A stretch of DNA of 64,000 nt from Carposina sasakii (Eukaryota > Arthropoda > Insecta > Lepidoptera > Carposinidae). Made by a program: the position numbers and the translations under genes. The DNA lies in NCBI GenBank assembly GCA_014607495.2, contig CP053150.1:8700495-8764494 (forward strand). Direction: 5' to 3'. The notes under the pieces are model-generated. The model had not been told where the DNA came from, ran no database searches, and saw only the letters and a list, made by a program, of their open reading frames with translations. Shown one piece after another: positions 45,867 to 58,114 of the stretch (positions are counted from its first letter, which is position 1; each line of letters starts with the position of its first letter).

Positions 45867-47959
45867 TACTATCTTTCATCGCTTTAGTGTTCCTTAAACT
45901 CGATAAATAAATAAGATTTCAAAAGGTAGTGTTCTTAGTTGGATTGGAATCTCAAGTCATCGTTCGTAATACTAATGTGAAATAAATATAGTAACCAAAT
46001 AATCTTTTGTCTTTCACTATATGGTTTACACGATGACAAATTAAAGGAGACACGATGATCTCATGATTCTTTTGTATTTGAAAAATAAGTTTATTTAAGC
46101 TAGTATAGGCCCGTTTTGTTCTGAAGAAATATCGCTAGCCTTTATCCTCGTTGACATTTTGACATGCTAACGCTAAAATGTTACGTGATTTATCGCAGTA
46201 GCTATGAAAGAGTTGTGGATAGAATAACGCATTGTTAAAGCTACAGGAACATATTTCACCAATATTCTCTGACGTTGAGACTAGAATTTATAGCTGAAAT
46301 AGAGGGGTGCTGGAATTTCGAACCACCGCTATTTTGAACTCAAGTAGTGGGCCATTAGGGGCGAAATCCATTAGTTGCTCATGCCATGGTTTCAAGTGCT
46401 TCTGTCGGCGATATGAAACGAGCGGCAACTGCACTACGCATTCAATACCCGGGATCAATTAAAAATACCGACGCAGAATAATGCGGTCACTAGGGAATTC
46501 TAGTTATAGAGCTACAAATGTTTACTTCGTGTAGGCATAGGAGTGAGGCAGCATAGTAAAATAGAATTGTTTACTATAAAAACATGTTCCATAACTTTGA
46601 AAAATTTATGCACAAATTTTCCAATGGCCACTTGCGCCAACTGCCTTAATCTAAAATTATTTTCTGTAGCCAATTAGATCACAGTCTAATTCTTTTCACA
46701 TAAACTGAAAGAGATTTGTGTGTAATAGAGGGTATACTAATGCAGACTGTTTATAAAGGACTTATTTGGAATTAAATTATATACTGTTCACTTACACTCA
46801 TGTATACTCTCAGGTCTCTAGTCTTAACATAGATCCCTGAACTTTCCTATAGTTTGGTGACTCATGCATAATATTTGCATGTTAAAACAGTAAGGCCCAC
46901 TATAACTTATGGTAACTCCAGCTATAGCGATACATAACTTTAATTCACATTCTCTCTCAGTTGTTAGGGCGCTAGTTTGTATTGCATGTAATATGTATTA
47001 CCTTCTATGTAAACAACATAAACTGTCAGCCACGCTATAATGGTGTAGGAATTTGTATCATATAACGGGTCGTGCCCATGTTGCGCCCACACTTATTAAC
47101 TAAACTGAGATTTATGCGTAACCATGAGAGCGATAGTGGCACAATGGGCCCTTTGGAATGTGACCCGTGTCTCAGTTGTTTCCCTAATCCTAAACCCTTT
47201 ATCGAAGGTCTATTAGTGTCTACTGTATGATATGGGCCATTAATGACAATTTTTCGTGTCGAGTTTAAATGAATGTATTATTTATGTAAAAACAAACAAA
47301 ATTATTAGCATACACAAATATTATCATTTCTGAAATCTTATATTGGATATTCGAGCGGATATCTCACGAGATTACCAACACATTGTATGGAATTTCAACA
47401 TTCTCAGCACACATCGCGTATAAATAAACAAATCAACTCCAATCAATTGACTGAAATGATATCGGCTATAATAATAAATAATATTTGTTTAGACAGGTAC
47501 TTAACAAGAATATCACCTTTGTTGGATTCTACGTTTATAGGTTTAGTCATTGTTGTTTAAATATACGATGGAAATACCATTAGTTATATGTAGAGTAGAT
47601 TAGATTAAAGCTGACCAGATAAACTCCGTGAATAAACTTTTCAAGAAAAACTTAGTGTAGTACCTGAAGATTACTTTAATTGAGAACAATATGGCATGAA
47701 ATAATTTTTTGGTAAAAATTTAGCCACCAAAACTGACTCCACTGATCTACTTCATGTTTTTGATAACTATAAAATTTTATCACCACTCGCTCAAACTTGC
47801 TTCTAGTTAAATCATTTACATTAATAGAAAATTAATAAAGTGATAATTTTAAAAGGCCAAGCCCGAATATCATTTTCCTAACAATCACCGTAATCAGCGT
47901 TTTGGTAAACTTATTAACAATATTAATAACCGTATCTAAATAAGAAGAATTCCTGTGTT
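45867..47959. other. No gene recognised
   Basis: AT-rich DNA without ORFs of note or element boundaries that I can define. Confidence 0.5.
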
Positions 47960-48140
47960 AATGTATTACTGTCGTATATCAACTGCATCTCCTTCTGTGC
48001 AACTACGGAACTCAGGGGCATACTCTCAGGCAATGACAGTAACTTGTCACTGAAGTTTTAAAATCTGGGCCCGTTATGTTAAATGTGACTATAGGATCCC
48101 TTTATGATCTTGCAGTTCTGGTAGCCTATTTTAGTCCAAA
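47960..48140 (+). repeat. Repeat family C, long copy
   Basis: Reads CAACTGCATCTCCTTCTGTG, CGGAACTCAGGGGCATACTC, AACTTGTCACTGAAG, TTTAAAATCTGGGCC, GGATCCCTTTATGATCTTGC and AGTTCTGGTAGCC. It is the best plus-orientation reference for the family. Confidence 0.7.
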
Positions 48141-48754
48141 ATAGTATAGTTCGTTTAACGAGGCCTTAGATAATGCCTTACTAATGCTAAAACCCATTTA
48201 ACGAATCACATGTTCACCCGATACGCTTGATGCAGAAAGTTAACATTGCTTATAATCAAATTAAAATGTATTTCCTGCTTTTAAAACATTGTCCTATAAC
48301 TCAACATTAAGCATTTCAGTATTTGTCTGGAATTTTGCTTTCAAAAGTATTTACATACAAACATACTTACAAGAAATTAGCTCACCGATTGCTGTGCCCA
48401 ATTTTATTGTTATCAGCAAGAATGCGATTATGCAATATTTACGGTTGATGTAAAATAACGTTCATTGTTTATCTCACTGTTTATGAAATGGTCTGATGTA
48501 GGCCAGGTTGTGTACCATGCTGTAGTCACGGCAGATTCTGTTCCTCATCATATTCTTAACGTTTCATTACCGTAGCGTTTATTACAGGCCAACTTTTCAA
48601 CTGTTTATGGTACCCGTTTTCAAATAATAATTCCTTAATACTGTAGAAACTATACTTGGGTGTTATAGATAGAAGTTGTACAGTTCCTTTTTATGAAATG
48701 AATATTGTTCAACAGCTTTAATAACATAAAGTTAACTTTACTATGAAAGAAACC

Positions 48755-48850
48755 TTTTCAGATCTAAATAAGAAGAATTCTTGTGTTGATGCGTTACTAG
48801 CATACATCAACTGCATCTCTTTCCGTACAATCGTACACCACAATGTAGGC
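48755..48850 (+). repeat. Repeat family C, 5' part
   Basis: AAGAAGAATTCTTGTGTTGA, then ATACATCAACTGCATCTC and TTTCCGTACAATCG repeat the left part of the 47940 copy. That copy has the matching AAGAAGAATTCCTGTGTTAA about 820 bp earlier. Confidence 0.65.
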
Positions 48851-49072
48851 ATTGCTGCCATAGAACCTCTTTGGCCGAATTATTACTATACCTAACTCTG
48901 GTTTTTCGTGTTAACAAAGACTAGGTTAGAGTATGGTTTTGCAGTTTGTAATACTATACTTTGCGCACACGTACGCATTGAATGTGATAATCATACATTT
49001 TCACCTTAAGTCAGAGAAATCACGGTATGATTGAAATTATTTGATCAACAATAAAAAAAATTCTAAGTAATA

Positions 49073-49453
49073 CAGGATGTTTTTTCGTTGCCACCCTTAG
49101 CGAAGGGTACGTACTCTATACATCAAATAAAGTAAGTTTATGCTAAAAAAAATGCTGGGAAACGATGTAAATTTTTTTGGAATTTTTTTAAATTACTTGA
49201 TCGGGCGAAATTTATAATGTCAAGTGTTTATGCTGGTTTTTTCATAAACAGATATTAATAATTTCGCATAAAAAATCTTGCTACTCCCGTCAATGTGCAT
49301 TTATGCAGAAAAACGTAGTCTATTTACTCAACTTTGGACCCTAATATTTTGGAAACCAGACACTTCCCAGGTATGCTTCCATGGAGAAAAATGATCACGA
49401 TGATGAGGAGATTCTATAGATTTTGGGAATGTTGACGACCAAAAATCACCCTG
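49073..49453 (+). mobile_element. MITE family A, reference full copy (381 bp, TA TSD)
   Basis: Flanked by TA on both sides. Ends CAGGATGTTTTTTCGTTGCC and, inverted, CAGGGTGATTTTTGGTCGTC form imperfect terminal repeats of about 18 bp. Near the left end CACCCTTAGCGAAGGGT can form a hairpin. The TA duplication and short CAGGRTG ends suggest a Tc1/mariner-like parent. No ORF. At least five copies occur in this window. Confidence 0.88.
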
Positions 49454-52400
49454 TATAGCGGCAAAGCAACGTCATAAATCAGCAACAAGTATCGGAGGAG
49501 AGTTTTATATTACAGCGCTGCCACTCAAACTTGAAGACGTGCACGCATCATTGGATATCAAGTTCTTCTTAAACCTTAAGTCATAGGAATAACGGTTTAA
49601 TTTAAACACTCATCGTATGTACCGATGCAATTGTTACCAGATAAAGCATCTCTAATGATCGAAGTATCTGGGAAATTACTTCTTGCACATACCATTATGC
49701 TGTTCGGATCTTCTTTATTGTATTTTTTCTCAAGAGAAATCGTGCCCTGGTTCCGCGCCATACTAAACCAACTTCTAAATTATATCATTACGCTTCTTTT
49801 GAAAACTAGGGCAATTTTATTTGTGGCTGTGCTTTATCATTTTTGTTGCGTAGTTCGCCGAATGAATGAGTTGATTGAGATTTTTTTGTTCTTTATGAGT
49901 TTCAAAAAAACAATTCACACGAATTAAATCATAAATTCTGAGTAGTTCGCAAAAACGATTTAATAAATAGGTACCTATGTGTCGTATTTAGCCCGAGAAC
50001 AATGGAAATACGATAGACGTTCGTGTGAAAATACCTAATCTTACAGTAGGTATGGTATGATGTAAGCGTCGGCGTCGGTTATAGGTACACGGATTATGGT
50101 TCATAAACGAAGCTTATAAAGGTTCTACACATAAAAATATTGAGAATACGTCGTTGCTTACTTTAGTAGTAGATCGTTTACTTATTTCGTACTCCTCTCT
50201 AAAATAATAACTTTTGTTATTCGTTATATTACGAAAGCTGCCTACTTACTTGGATTTAACTACATAACGATAAATTGTATTTTAGCTGAAGGAAATTTTA
50301 TTTATTTAAATATTAGTTATACTTACGAGCCGTCGAATTTAGAATTAATAGATACACAACAAGTAAAATTCTAAACCAATATTTTTTATACTTTTTTCTA
50401 TACCTAGTCATAAATAATTACTATCTTTTGTACAAAGTTACTTGTTTTATACAGTAACATTTAAATGATGATGAGTGTGATAAATAATAATTAATTTTTG
50501 GTGTGAATTTAATACGGATGTACCTAATTAAATGGTCGGATCACTAGGATGTTGTTATTAAAAACCTTCTCTAATGTAAAAACAGTTTTACCGTCGAAAT
50601 TTAAAACAGAAAGGCAAAGATAGCCAATGACTGGGTGCCAGATAGATGTGTACCGGCAAAGTACCAGACCACGGCAATACAAGATACAATATTGGAATCA
50701 CCGAATGTGCGGTTTTATTTAATTCTCTAGTGTAGCTTTAGGTTGCTTACCTCTAGATCAAATAATTTGTCATTTTAGTATTTAAAAGTTATGTATAATT
50801 TTTAAAAATAATGTTTTCTACTCTACATTCGCAGTCTAAATGAATGTGGAACGCTATGTAGGTACGACTTCACAAGAGTAAAAGTTAAACGTTATGCGAT
50901 AAAATTTAACCTGATGTTTAAACTTCATCGTGCCGAATAATTTACGAGAAATATCGAATACAAATGACTACCTACTACATATTTTTATTCTTTATTGTAC
51001 ACGAATTATTATTGTTACTGTTAATATATTTTATACAAATTGGATTGTCTGTGGATTTGAAATCCTATTGCTTAATTAACAATCACTACATTTATTTTAC
51101 CTTACTACCTTACTACATTTATTTTAGTCAGTTTAGAAACAGAAAACATATCCAATTTTTTAATATTTAATACAAGTTTTTATAGCCCATAGCTTGTGGT
51201 TAAACAATAAAATTATTCATAGAATAAGGAGATTCGATCAAATTTCAGAGATGTTTTAGCATAATATCAGAAAGGATTTTATAATTTCAAGTTTAAGTAC
51301 CAATATGCACAATATATATTCCTGACTCTGCTAAAAAGTATTTCAGATAGAATTACCTATAATTGGAGAACTAGTGGATACCGAGTAAAAGCTCTCAGAC
51401 TTCTTTCAGTCAATAGTACCATTGTCCAAGTGCACAGCGGCACAGCCTCATTATCGGCGTGGGAGTAAGAATGTGACAGACCAACTGACAAGCGTAACGT
51501 GTTTATTTTACACCTTTACATTTCAAGTTTTCTGAAGTAAAAGGTGGGCGTTGGAAAAAGTTTAAAGTAATAAACAAGTAGGCCTAGGCTGCTACTTGTT
51601 TCAGTAGTGATGGATAAGAGCTCTTTACTTGTTGATAATAAATCAATGGATCCTATTAAAGAATTATATCATCTTTATATCCGTACCTATCTCATCCTAA
51701 TAACAATCGTTCTAATTTTATGTTACCTAGAAAAAAAAAACATTTTCGTTGTAGGTTTCTACAGTATTTACTACATGTCATAAGTTTATTTTGAATATTT
51801 CTTTCTCTAGAACAAAGTTCTTTCTTTTTACTAACACCATTAACTTTAGTTTCGTTAAAGGTGAATTTCTTTATTCAATTGCTAAATCTTACTTATGCAG
51901 GGAACATATAAAATTGGCTCCTTTACGTCTAAGTTTACTTGCTTAAAGGTTTCTCGTGCATGTAATTATTTCAATTACCATTTTACGTCTGCAGTTGATG
52001 TAGAATTATTTTAACGCGAGGTCACGAGAGGTAAAGGTGTCGAAGCTAATACTAGTTAGTTCGCGTGACTTCGTTCGTAACGTGAAAGGTTGGCTCTAGT
52101 TCATTATGCTCGTGTCAGAATATCCGGCTGAATGTTATTTTCTCAGACAGACTCCTATAGATCAAGGACTTTGATTTGTTGTTATGAAAAACAATTTTGT
52201 ATAGCGTAAAGATCATTGATTATAATATGAAACTGAAGGAAGTGGATATAAAATAATGTAGATTAAATCTTAAAATAATGTAGATTAAATCTTTAGTGCA
52301 TGCATTGCATTATATGGTTGAGCGCTATCTGTAAAATTTGATGAAGATAATATTTAGGCTCCAACAACACTTCCTGTTTTCTTTCAAACTTAAAAATTAT

Positions 52401-53688
52401 TTTAACTGTTGATAAATAATTATTGAATATAATAGAATGATTGAAAATCTAAATATGACCATACTACTCTTTACTAATTTTTAAACAAGAGATTTGTGCA
52501 ATCGATTACAAGTCAACTAAAAACTGTTATAGGCGTGAAAACATATTAAAATTTGTATGATGAAGATAATGATTTACTGCCAATAAGTAGGTTTAATAAA
52601 GTACGAAGTTACGAGTAAGTACATGTTTGCTAACAAGGAAACATCAATAATTTAGAGCAGCTTGGGCTCAGCGCACCGAGATTAGATGATAATCCTTAAA
52701 CCCACACACAAACACCATATTTAGGCTTCGCTCTATGACCATGGATACCGTTTTAGGAAACAAGGTTCTTGATTTTGTTGATGATACAAAAGTTTAATAT
52801 GCAAGCGAGGCAAAGTTACAGCGAGTTGGAGACTTGGAGTTCATTTATGTGCATATTGATATTCAATGTGTTTATAATATTATTTTTTATGTAAATTTCT
52901 CAAATTTATTTTCAAAATAATATTCATTAACATTTTGTTTACATGACTTTTATGTGCAAACATTTATAAAGATCACTTTACTTACTACTTACTTACCTTA
53001 TAGGTTACAGATAATATCTTATATTTACTCGTATTATGGAAAATTTAATATTGTTTGTATGGCCATTCAAAATTTTAGCATAGCTTCATGCTCTCCTAAA
53101 TAAAAAAACATTTTAGGTTCTATTATGAATACACTTAAACAATTTCATACAGGTAAAAATGACGATTATTAGCATAATTCAGTTTATACATTTGACTCGA
53201 CAATGCTCTCTAATAAATAACAATAGGCAGGATTAGTGTTATAATGGACTGATGCAAGTCATAGTACGACTGCACAATACCGCAATATGCATACGGTATC
53301 TGTAATAAGCAGGGGGTGCTCTGCGAATACCAATCTACGGTACTCAAAATACAAACAAATTCAAACCTTAAACCTTTCACTAAAAGCCTCAGATTTCTGC
53401 ACGTGGCTAAAAACTTTTGCAAACATATGATTTTGTAGTACATGCAAATATGATCTTTATTTAGATCGGTAAAGGTTGATGGAGACAGCATTTTGTTTTT
53501 GTCCGCAAGTCTGCCAGAGCGTTGTGCGAGGGTCTGGCTGAAGAAGGGAACGAACCCCTCACACTACGATACATTTTTTTTACGTTTACTTATCACTTTC
53601 CAGGTGAATGAATCAAATTAGACGGAGTGTTTTGGAAATACATATGATCAATGAAAAATAAGCATATTATTATAATTTATCCTAAATA
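49454..53688. other. No gene recognised
   Basis: AT-rich. A 100-codon ORF at 49625-49927 is hydrophobic and AT-driven, and I do not call it. A short tandem duplication of a 22-bp unit (TAAAATAATGTAGATTAAAT then CT) lies at 52249-52292. I see nothing else that I can support. Confidence 0.45.
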
Positions 53689-53790
53689 TGGCCGTTAGAA
53701 TTCAAAAAGTTGAAGTAAACACGAATCAATATTTAGGTGAAGTCATTGACAATGTATTTAAGTATACCTTATATTTAAAACGTTTGTAGA
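53689..53790 (+). CDS. Candidate micro-ORF preceding the 53807 ORF
   Basis: ATG in AAATATGGCC starts 33 codons (MAVRIQKVEVNTNQYLGEV and so on) ending in TAG. Its amino-acid mix is protein-like. It ends 16 bp before the next ATG and is in a different frame, so it would act as an upstream ORF in any shared transcript. It is short enough to be chance. Confidence 0.2.
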
Positions 53791-53806
53791 GTCGATAAGA
53801 AACAAA

Positions 53807-54037
53807 ATGAAACCGCAAATGCTCTTAAGAAATATTAAATGTGTAAGAAAGAACCTATCTACCAAAGTACCTAATAACTTATCAATGAGATCAGCTCTAC
53901 CAATAGAGTTTTATAATGAATCAATATCTAATAGAACACTATATCATACCTTATTGCCAAAACCTATGACAAACACTAAGCGATCGTTGGGCACTTTTCA
54001 AACAAAAAAGTCGCGATCATTTTCAAGTTTCTTTTGA
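53807..54037 (+). CDS. Candidate 76-residue small protein
   Basis: ATG in the good context AACAAAATGAAACC, TGA at 54035. The product starts MKPQMLLRNIKCVRKNLSTK. This N terminus is basic and free of acidic residues, as in mitochondrial targeting sequences. It ends in a Lys/Arg/Ser-rich tail with SRSFSSFF. Codon use resembles that of gene 1 (AGA, TCA, CCA). No domain is recognised, and length alone does not exclude chance in AT-rich DNA. No upstream promoter is evident. The adjacent CpG-rich patch lies at its 3' side. Confidence 0.3.
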   Translation: MKPQMLLRNIKCVRKNLSTKVPNNLSMRSALPIEFYNESISNRTLYHTLLPKPMTNTKRSLGTFQTKKSRSFSSFF

Positions 54038-54039
54038 GT

Positions 54040-54180
54040 TCAGCCACTGAAACTGAATGCACCGGTACACGTCTGCACAGAAGTTCACTATCGATCGACG
54101 CTGCGTGCGATCGACTGGCCTCGACTGTCGAGACAGCGGCACGGCACGTTTGAACACTCCGACCGTTGAATTAATACTAA
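54040..54180 (-). promoter_or_regulatory. CpG-rich patch, possible reverse-strand promoter
   Basis: Dense CpG (CGATCGACGCTGCGTGCGATCG, CTCGACTGTCGAGACAGCGG) in AT-rich DNA. On the reverse strand it carries GCATTCAGTTTCAGTGGC, with two TCAGT initiator matches. It could be a distal 5' exon or promoter of gene 2, 14 kb upstream of its ATG. There is no direct support. Confidence 0.25.
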
Positions 54181-55479
54181 CATAACCTCAAAACAGAATT
54201 ACCGCGGCTACAGCCGCGTCCCTTTTTTCCCTGTCTGTACTTAGGGTTCACTTTGGTATATCTGTATAGTGAAGCACAACAAAAACGATAGTGTCAAAGG
54301 TGCACTGAGGGGCCTGTGTAACAATAAGTAACAGACAGTCCATTAATTTATTAAAAACAATAGTTCTGGTCTATGTGTTTGACAAGATTTTGAGTAAAAA
54401 ATCAATATTAGTGTATGTTTAGTATATTTTAGCTTCCTTCCTGCTATGGTGCAAGAACGGATACCGTTGCCATTTCGTAGGTAGAGCGTTAATGTTAACC
54501 ATAAACAACACACGTTAGTTTTAGTGAATACCACACCGTGATAAGACGCCGATAATATTAATCACTAACTTTCCAGGAAGTTGCTTATCAGTACGGTATT
54601 ACTTCAGGCGTTCTCACAGTACTCGAAAATGTCTATTCTTTTACGCAACGTCTACAGACATATAGACTCAAGAGTGACAAAAAAAGGGCCTTTAAATTGA
54701 CCGCTTCAATATACAATAACCACAAAAGCGTACCGTCGTCGTCGCGTCCACTTGATCACGACACAGATTCCCAAAAACTTATGTGACAAGTTACCTGCAC
54801 CGCTTCCCGAGGAACCTTCGTCCCAGGGGTGCTATAGCTGCGTGAAGAATGCTTTAAAAGAAGCGCTAAAAAACCTGATTTATATTCTTGCCTCGTGAAT
54901 GTTAATTGTTTGATTTTGTCGTATTTTTTTCTATTATTTAGTAAGGGATGGTGAAGGTGATAATACTCTAAAATGTAGTAATAGTTTGTTTAAGTAGGTA
55001 CTAGCTCACTTGGCTAAAAGTACATGTTTATAATACAATAAATCAATTGTTTGAATTTCAATAAATGCAACGAATGAACGCACTTTCACTGACATTGGAC
55101 CTGCTTTCTTCTGAACAATTGATTTGACATTTCTATTTTCTATAAAGTCCATTGTTAGTTAATTGACACTTTTTTAACATCCGTTCAGTTGTAATGTAAT
55201 AGGTCCTGAAATTTCGCAAAGGTTAATAAGTTGACAATCGGTCTCATCTGGATTAGTGAAGTCGGAAGGTAGATATGAAAACTTTATGTAGTAGCTGTTA
55301 ATAATAATGTTTTCTGGTATGGTGTTATAACAAAGGTCTTAATGTTCTTTTACTCATTGCAGTTCTTTTATTTGGTGTTCCTAGTATAGACCACCCAGAT
55401 CATCAGGTATTCGTACTAACATCTTGGTAATTTTATTGTTATACCATATCCTGCGTGTGCTGTTGGATGTGGGGTTTTA
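54181..55479. other. No gene recognised
   Basis: A small perfect hairpin CGCGGCTACAGCCGCG followed by a T run lies at about 54204-54230. It may be the end of an old element. The rest is AT-rich. Confidence 0.4.
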
Positions 55480-55690
55480 TTAGAATATATTCGAAGCACC
55501 TCTTTCCGTGCGTATACTAATAGTCGATTTAGGAGATCGGGCATTATTTTAGGCGTCAGGTAAGCTAGCAACTTTTCACTGATTGTTTACGTTGCCCATT
55601 GATCGTTCCCCATTCCCCGCTAAGTTAGATACTGCTATGGGAGCTTCTTTATCATCTTGCAGTTCTGGCTACCCCATTTCGAGGTAGTAA
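55480..55690 (+). repeat. Repeat family C, split or diverged copy
   Basis: ATTCGAAGCACCTCTTTCCG at the left, GCTAGCAACTTTTCACTGAT in the middle and CATCTTGCAGTTCTGGCTAC with CCCATTT at the right follow the order of the 47960 copy, with extra sequence between. Confidence 0.55.
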
Positions 55691-55744
55691 AAAAAAGTTA
55701 ATAAACGCGGAGTAGAGACGTCATACCTTTACTTCAGTGACATA

Positions 55745-55914
55745 GTCATAAACACTGGACCGTTGTATTGTATTTCTATAAACGTTTACGCCCGATCAAG
55801 ATAATGGAAAATTTTTTTTTAAGGTTCAAAAAAAAATTAATTTTTTTTCCCTGCATTTTTTGTATTTTTTTGAGTATGTACCCTTCGTTTAGGGTGGCAA
55901 CGAATAACATCCTG
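55745..55914 (-). mobile_element. MITE family A, truncated inverted copy
   Basis: Contains CATAAACACTGGAC, CGCCCGATCAAG, TACCCTTCGTTTAGGGTGG and the terminus CAACGAATAACATCCTG-TA. The right-hand part of the element is absent. The overlapping 94- and 77-codon ORFs come from its T-rich stretches. Confidence 0.75.
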
Positions 55915-56329
55915 TATATCATTGTTGTCACTATAAAAGTTGGTACAGAATTTGCTGTTTTGTCTGAACTGTTGACCCTTTTACTCTCTGATTTAAAAAG
56001 AGAATCCATTCAACAAATAAGCATAGAAATATTTTTTTCGCTTTGTATTTAACGGCGAACGATTTTTCGATTAAATAGGGAGCCCTCTTTAGGGATAATG
56101 GCCGTGACTATATTAAATAGTATTTAAGTAAAAGTCAGTATGTTTACAAGTAGCACAAAGTCACCCTAATGATGTTGATTAATTATTATCTTTGTCTTGT
56201 TGGCCACAAGCACCTGCCATGAACAGTAGATAAGTATAAAAACTGGATATGCGTACCTATTATAAGTTACATAGCAAAATAAATGCAATTTACACGCATA
56301 CTTTAGACCTGTGCTTGTGCGCGGCTGCA

Positions 56330-56465
56330 CTAAAATACATCAGCTGGAGCTCCCTCCGTGCCGTAAGAGCCGGCTAAGGACCTCAGGGGCATCTTCTTAG
56401 CAGCTTGTCACTGATCTTTTACATCTGGCCCCGCTTTGCTTAACGTGGCTACCCCATTTTCAGGC
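56330..56465 (+). repeat. Repeat family C copy
   Basis: TACATCAGCTGGAGCTCCCT, CCGTGCCGTAAGAGCCGGC, CTCAGGGGCATCTTCTTAGC, CTTGTCACTGATCTTTTACA, TCTGGCCCCGC and GTGGCTACCCCATTTTCAGG. Confidence 0.7.
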
Positions 56466-56844
56466 ATATGGCCTTACCTATATGTGCTTTAATCAATATC
56501 CAACTTACTGTAGCGATTATTATATGTTGGACCTGTAAATACAAGCTATGTTATCAAACTATAGCCGGCGTCGAAGGCACCGCGCCTTCAAATCGTGCTC
56601 CGAAACCACAACACTCGCGTTCACAGGATGATGTCATATTTACTGTGAAAAATCAAGATTTCTCCATAATTGCTGTGAGCTACATAAACCGGAGTGATAA
56701 TTTGACAATTATAAAGGAATTTATTAATAAATCAAAGCGGTTTTAAACACGTTGGGCCCTATTTACTTACGTAACATAGAAACTTAGAATAATGTGTGTC
56801 GACACCCTGTATTAACAAACGATATATTATTATTTGCATAACAC

Positions 56845-56935
56845 GCATTCAGGAGTCGTGCGCGTGCGCCCCTCACGGCTCCTGCGCAGGAAGCACGCGC
56901 CGCTAGCTTCCCGAACGTTATCCCCGGACTATTGA
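56845..56935. promoter_or_regulatory. CpG-rich patch with NRF-1-like words
   Basis: GAGTCGTGCGCGTGCGCCCC and GGCTCCTGCGCAGGAAGCAC stand out sharply from AT-rich flanks. It could be a promoter or a GC-rich transposon piece. No adjacent coding exon is seen. Confidence 0.25.
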
Positions 56936-57779
56936 CGAATATAAAGTTCAGAAAGGTCAAGGAAAAACAAAAGCTTAATTATTTTAGTAAAATTTGAGGT
57001 CTTTGTTTTAAAAGCTTGATATACGGGGTAAGAAGGGGTGTGCTAAGCGAAATGCTAAGAAATTAGCCCTCTACCTTTGTAAATAGGTTCTCTTACAGTT
57101 CCATATAAAAATCAAACAATCCTCAGCAATTTTTGGTCAAGTCATAAAGAGGTTAAGTCTCAAGTTTCGCCTGCAGTTACTTTTAACATAGCATCTAACA
57201 CACCACCTCTGTTACACTCTGTATGAGATTTCAAACAAGAAGCGGGGCTCCTAGCATAAGTTCCTCGTTCAAAGAAATAGGGATGAATATTTTATTTAGT
57301 TCCATAAATGATAGATACCTACCTAAAGATGTTAGTTAAAATCGTCATAGATTTTTTTAGGTCTTGTGTCTGTGTTTTTTTACACATGCAATGAAATAAT
57401 GCTCAACTACCTATATATCCTAAAATGGAACATAATCGCAAATTCATTTTAGACATATTTTTATTTGCTAGACATCTTTGTAAGGTAGCTTGTTAGTATA
57501 AGCAATTTGGAAGTTTCTATTAAACTTTAGTCTTTCAATGACTCATAGACATTCAACTATTCATTTATAGGTATCAATCTGAAATGGAAATTGGTGTGAT
57601 AGCCTTGTGAATACAAGTGTAGGTTCACCTCCTACACATCTATCATGGTCATAGTTTTAATTTCACATAAATATACTTATTAGGTTATTATTAGCTTATT
57701 TACTTGTTAGTGATGTAGTTCAAACTGATTTTAGGTATATTTTAGCAATAACCGATATTTAATGTGCTGACGCTGTGTT
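56936..57779. other. No gene recognised; tRNA-like fragment
   Basis: At about 57596-57650 GTGATAGCCTTGTG is followed by GTAGG-TTCACCT-CCTAC, a perfect T-arm-like hairpin. The D-to-T arm distance is too short for a tRNA, so this is at most a deleted SINE head. Confidence 0.35.
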
Positions 57780-57905
57780 TCAGTAATAGACAAGCTGCAT
57801 CTCCTTCCGTCCATGTCGGAAGAGTTGACTGAGAAACTCATGCGGGCGCAACATCAGGCAACTTGGTCACTAATCGTTTAAATCTGGCTAAACGTGGCTG
57901 TAGAT
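57780..57905 (+). repeat. Repeat family C copy
   Basis: CAAGCTGCATCTCCTTCCGT, CATGTCGGAAGAG, AGGCAACTTGGTCACTAATC, TTTAAATCTGGCTAAACGTG and GCTGTAG follow the family order. Confidence 0.65.
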
Positions 57906-58114
57906 GATTTCCTTCGTGATGTAGTATGTTATAGGCATGTATGTATTATTAAGCTAATGTATCAAATACTATTTCTGCAAACGAGTAGGTGGTATAGAAA
58001 AAGATGTTGTCCACTAATACGAGTATGTCCACGGTTTTTGTTTACCTCATCATAATAAACTCATTCAGTGCACTTTATCAACGAGTTTTTCCTTGGGCGA
58101 CATAGAGAGAAAAA

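Noticed and set aside
49625..49927. 100-codon ORF with hydrophobic stretches, possible membrane protein
   Set aside because: Leu/Ile/Phe bias is expected from AT-rich DNA. No promoter, splice or conservation cue.
55768..56052. 94-codon hydrophobic/Phe-rich ORF
   Set aside because: Arises from T-rich tracts of an inverted family A MITE copy.
57596..57650. tRNA gene suggested by a perfect T-arm
   Set aside because: The distance between D-like and T arms is too short, and no acceptor stem forms.
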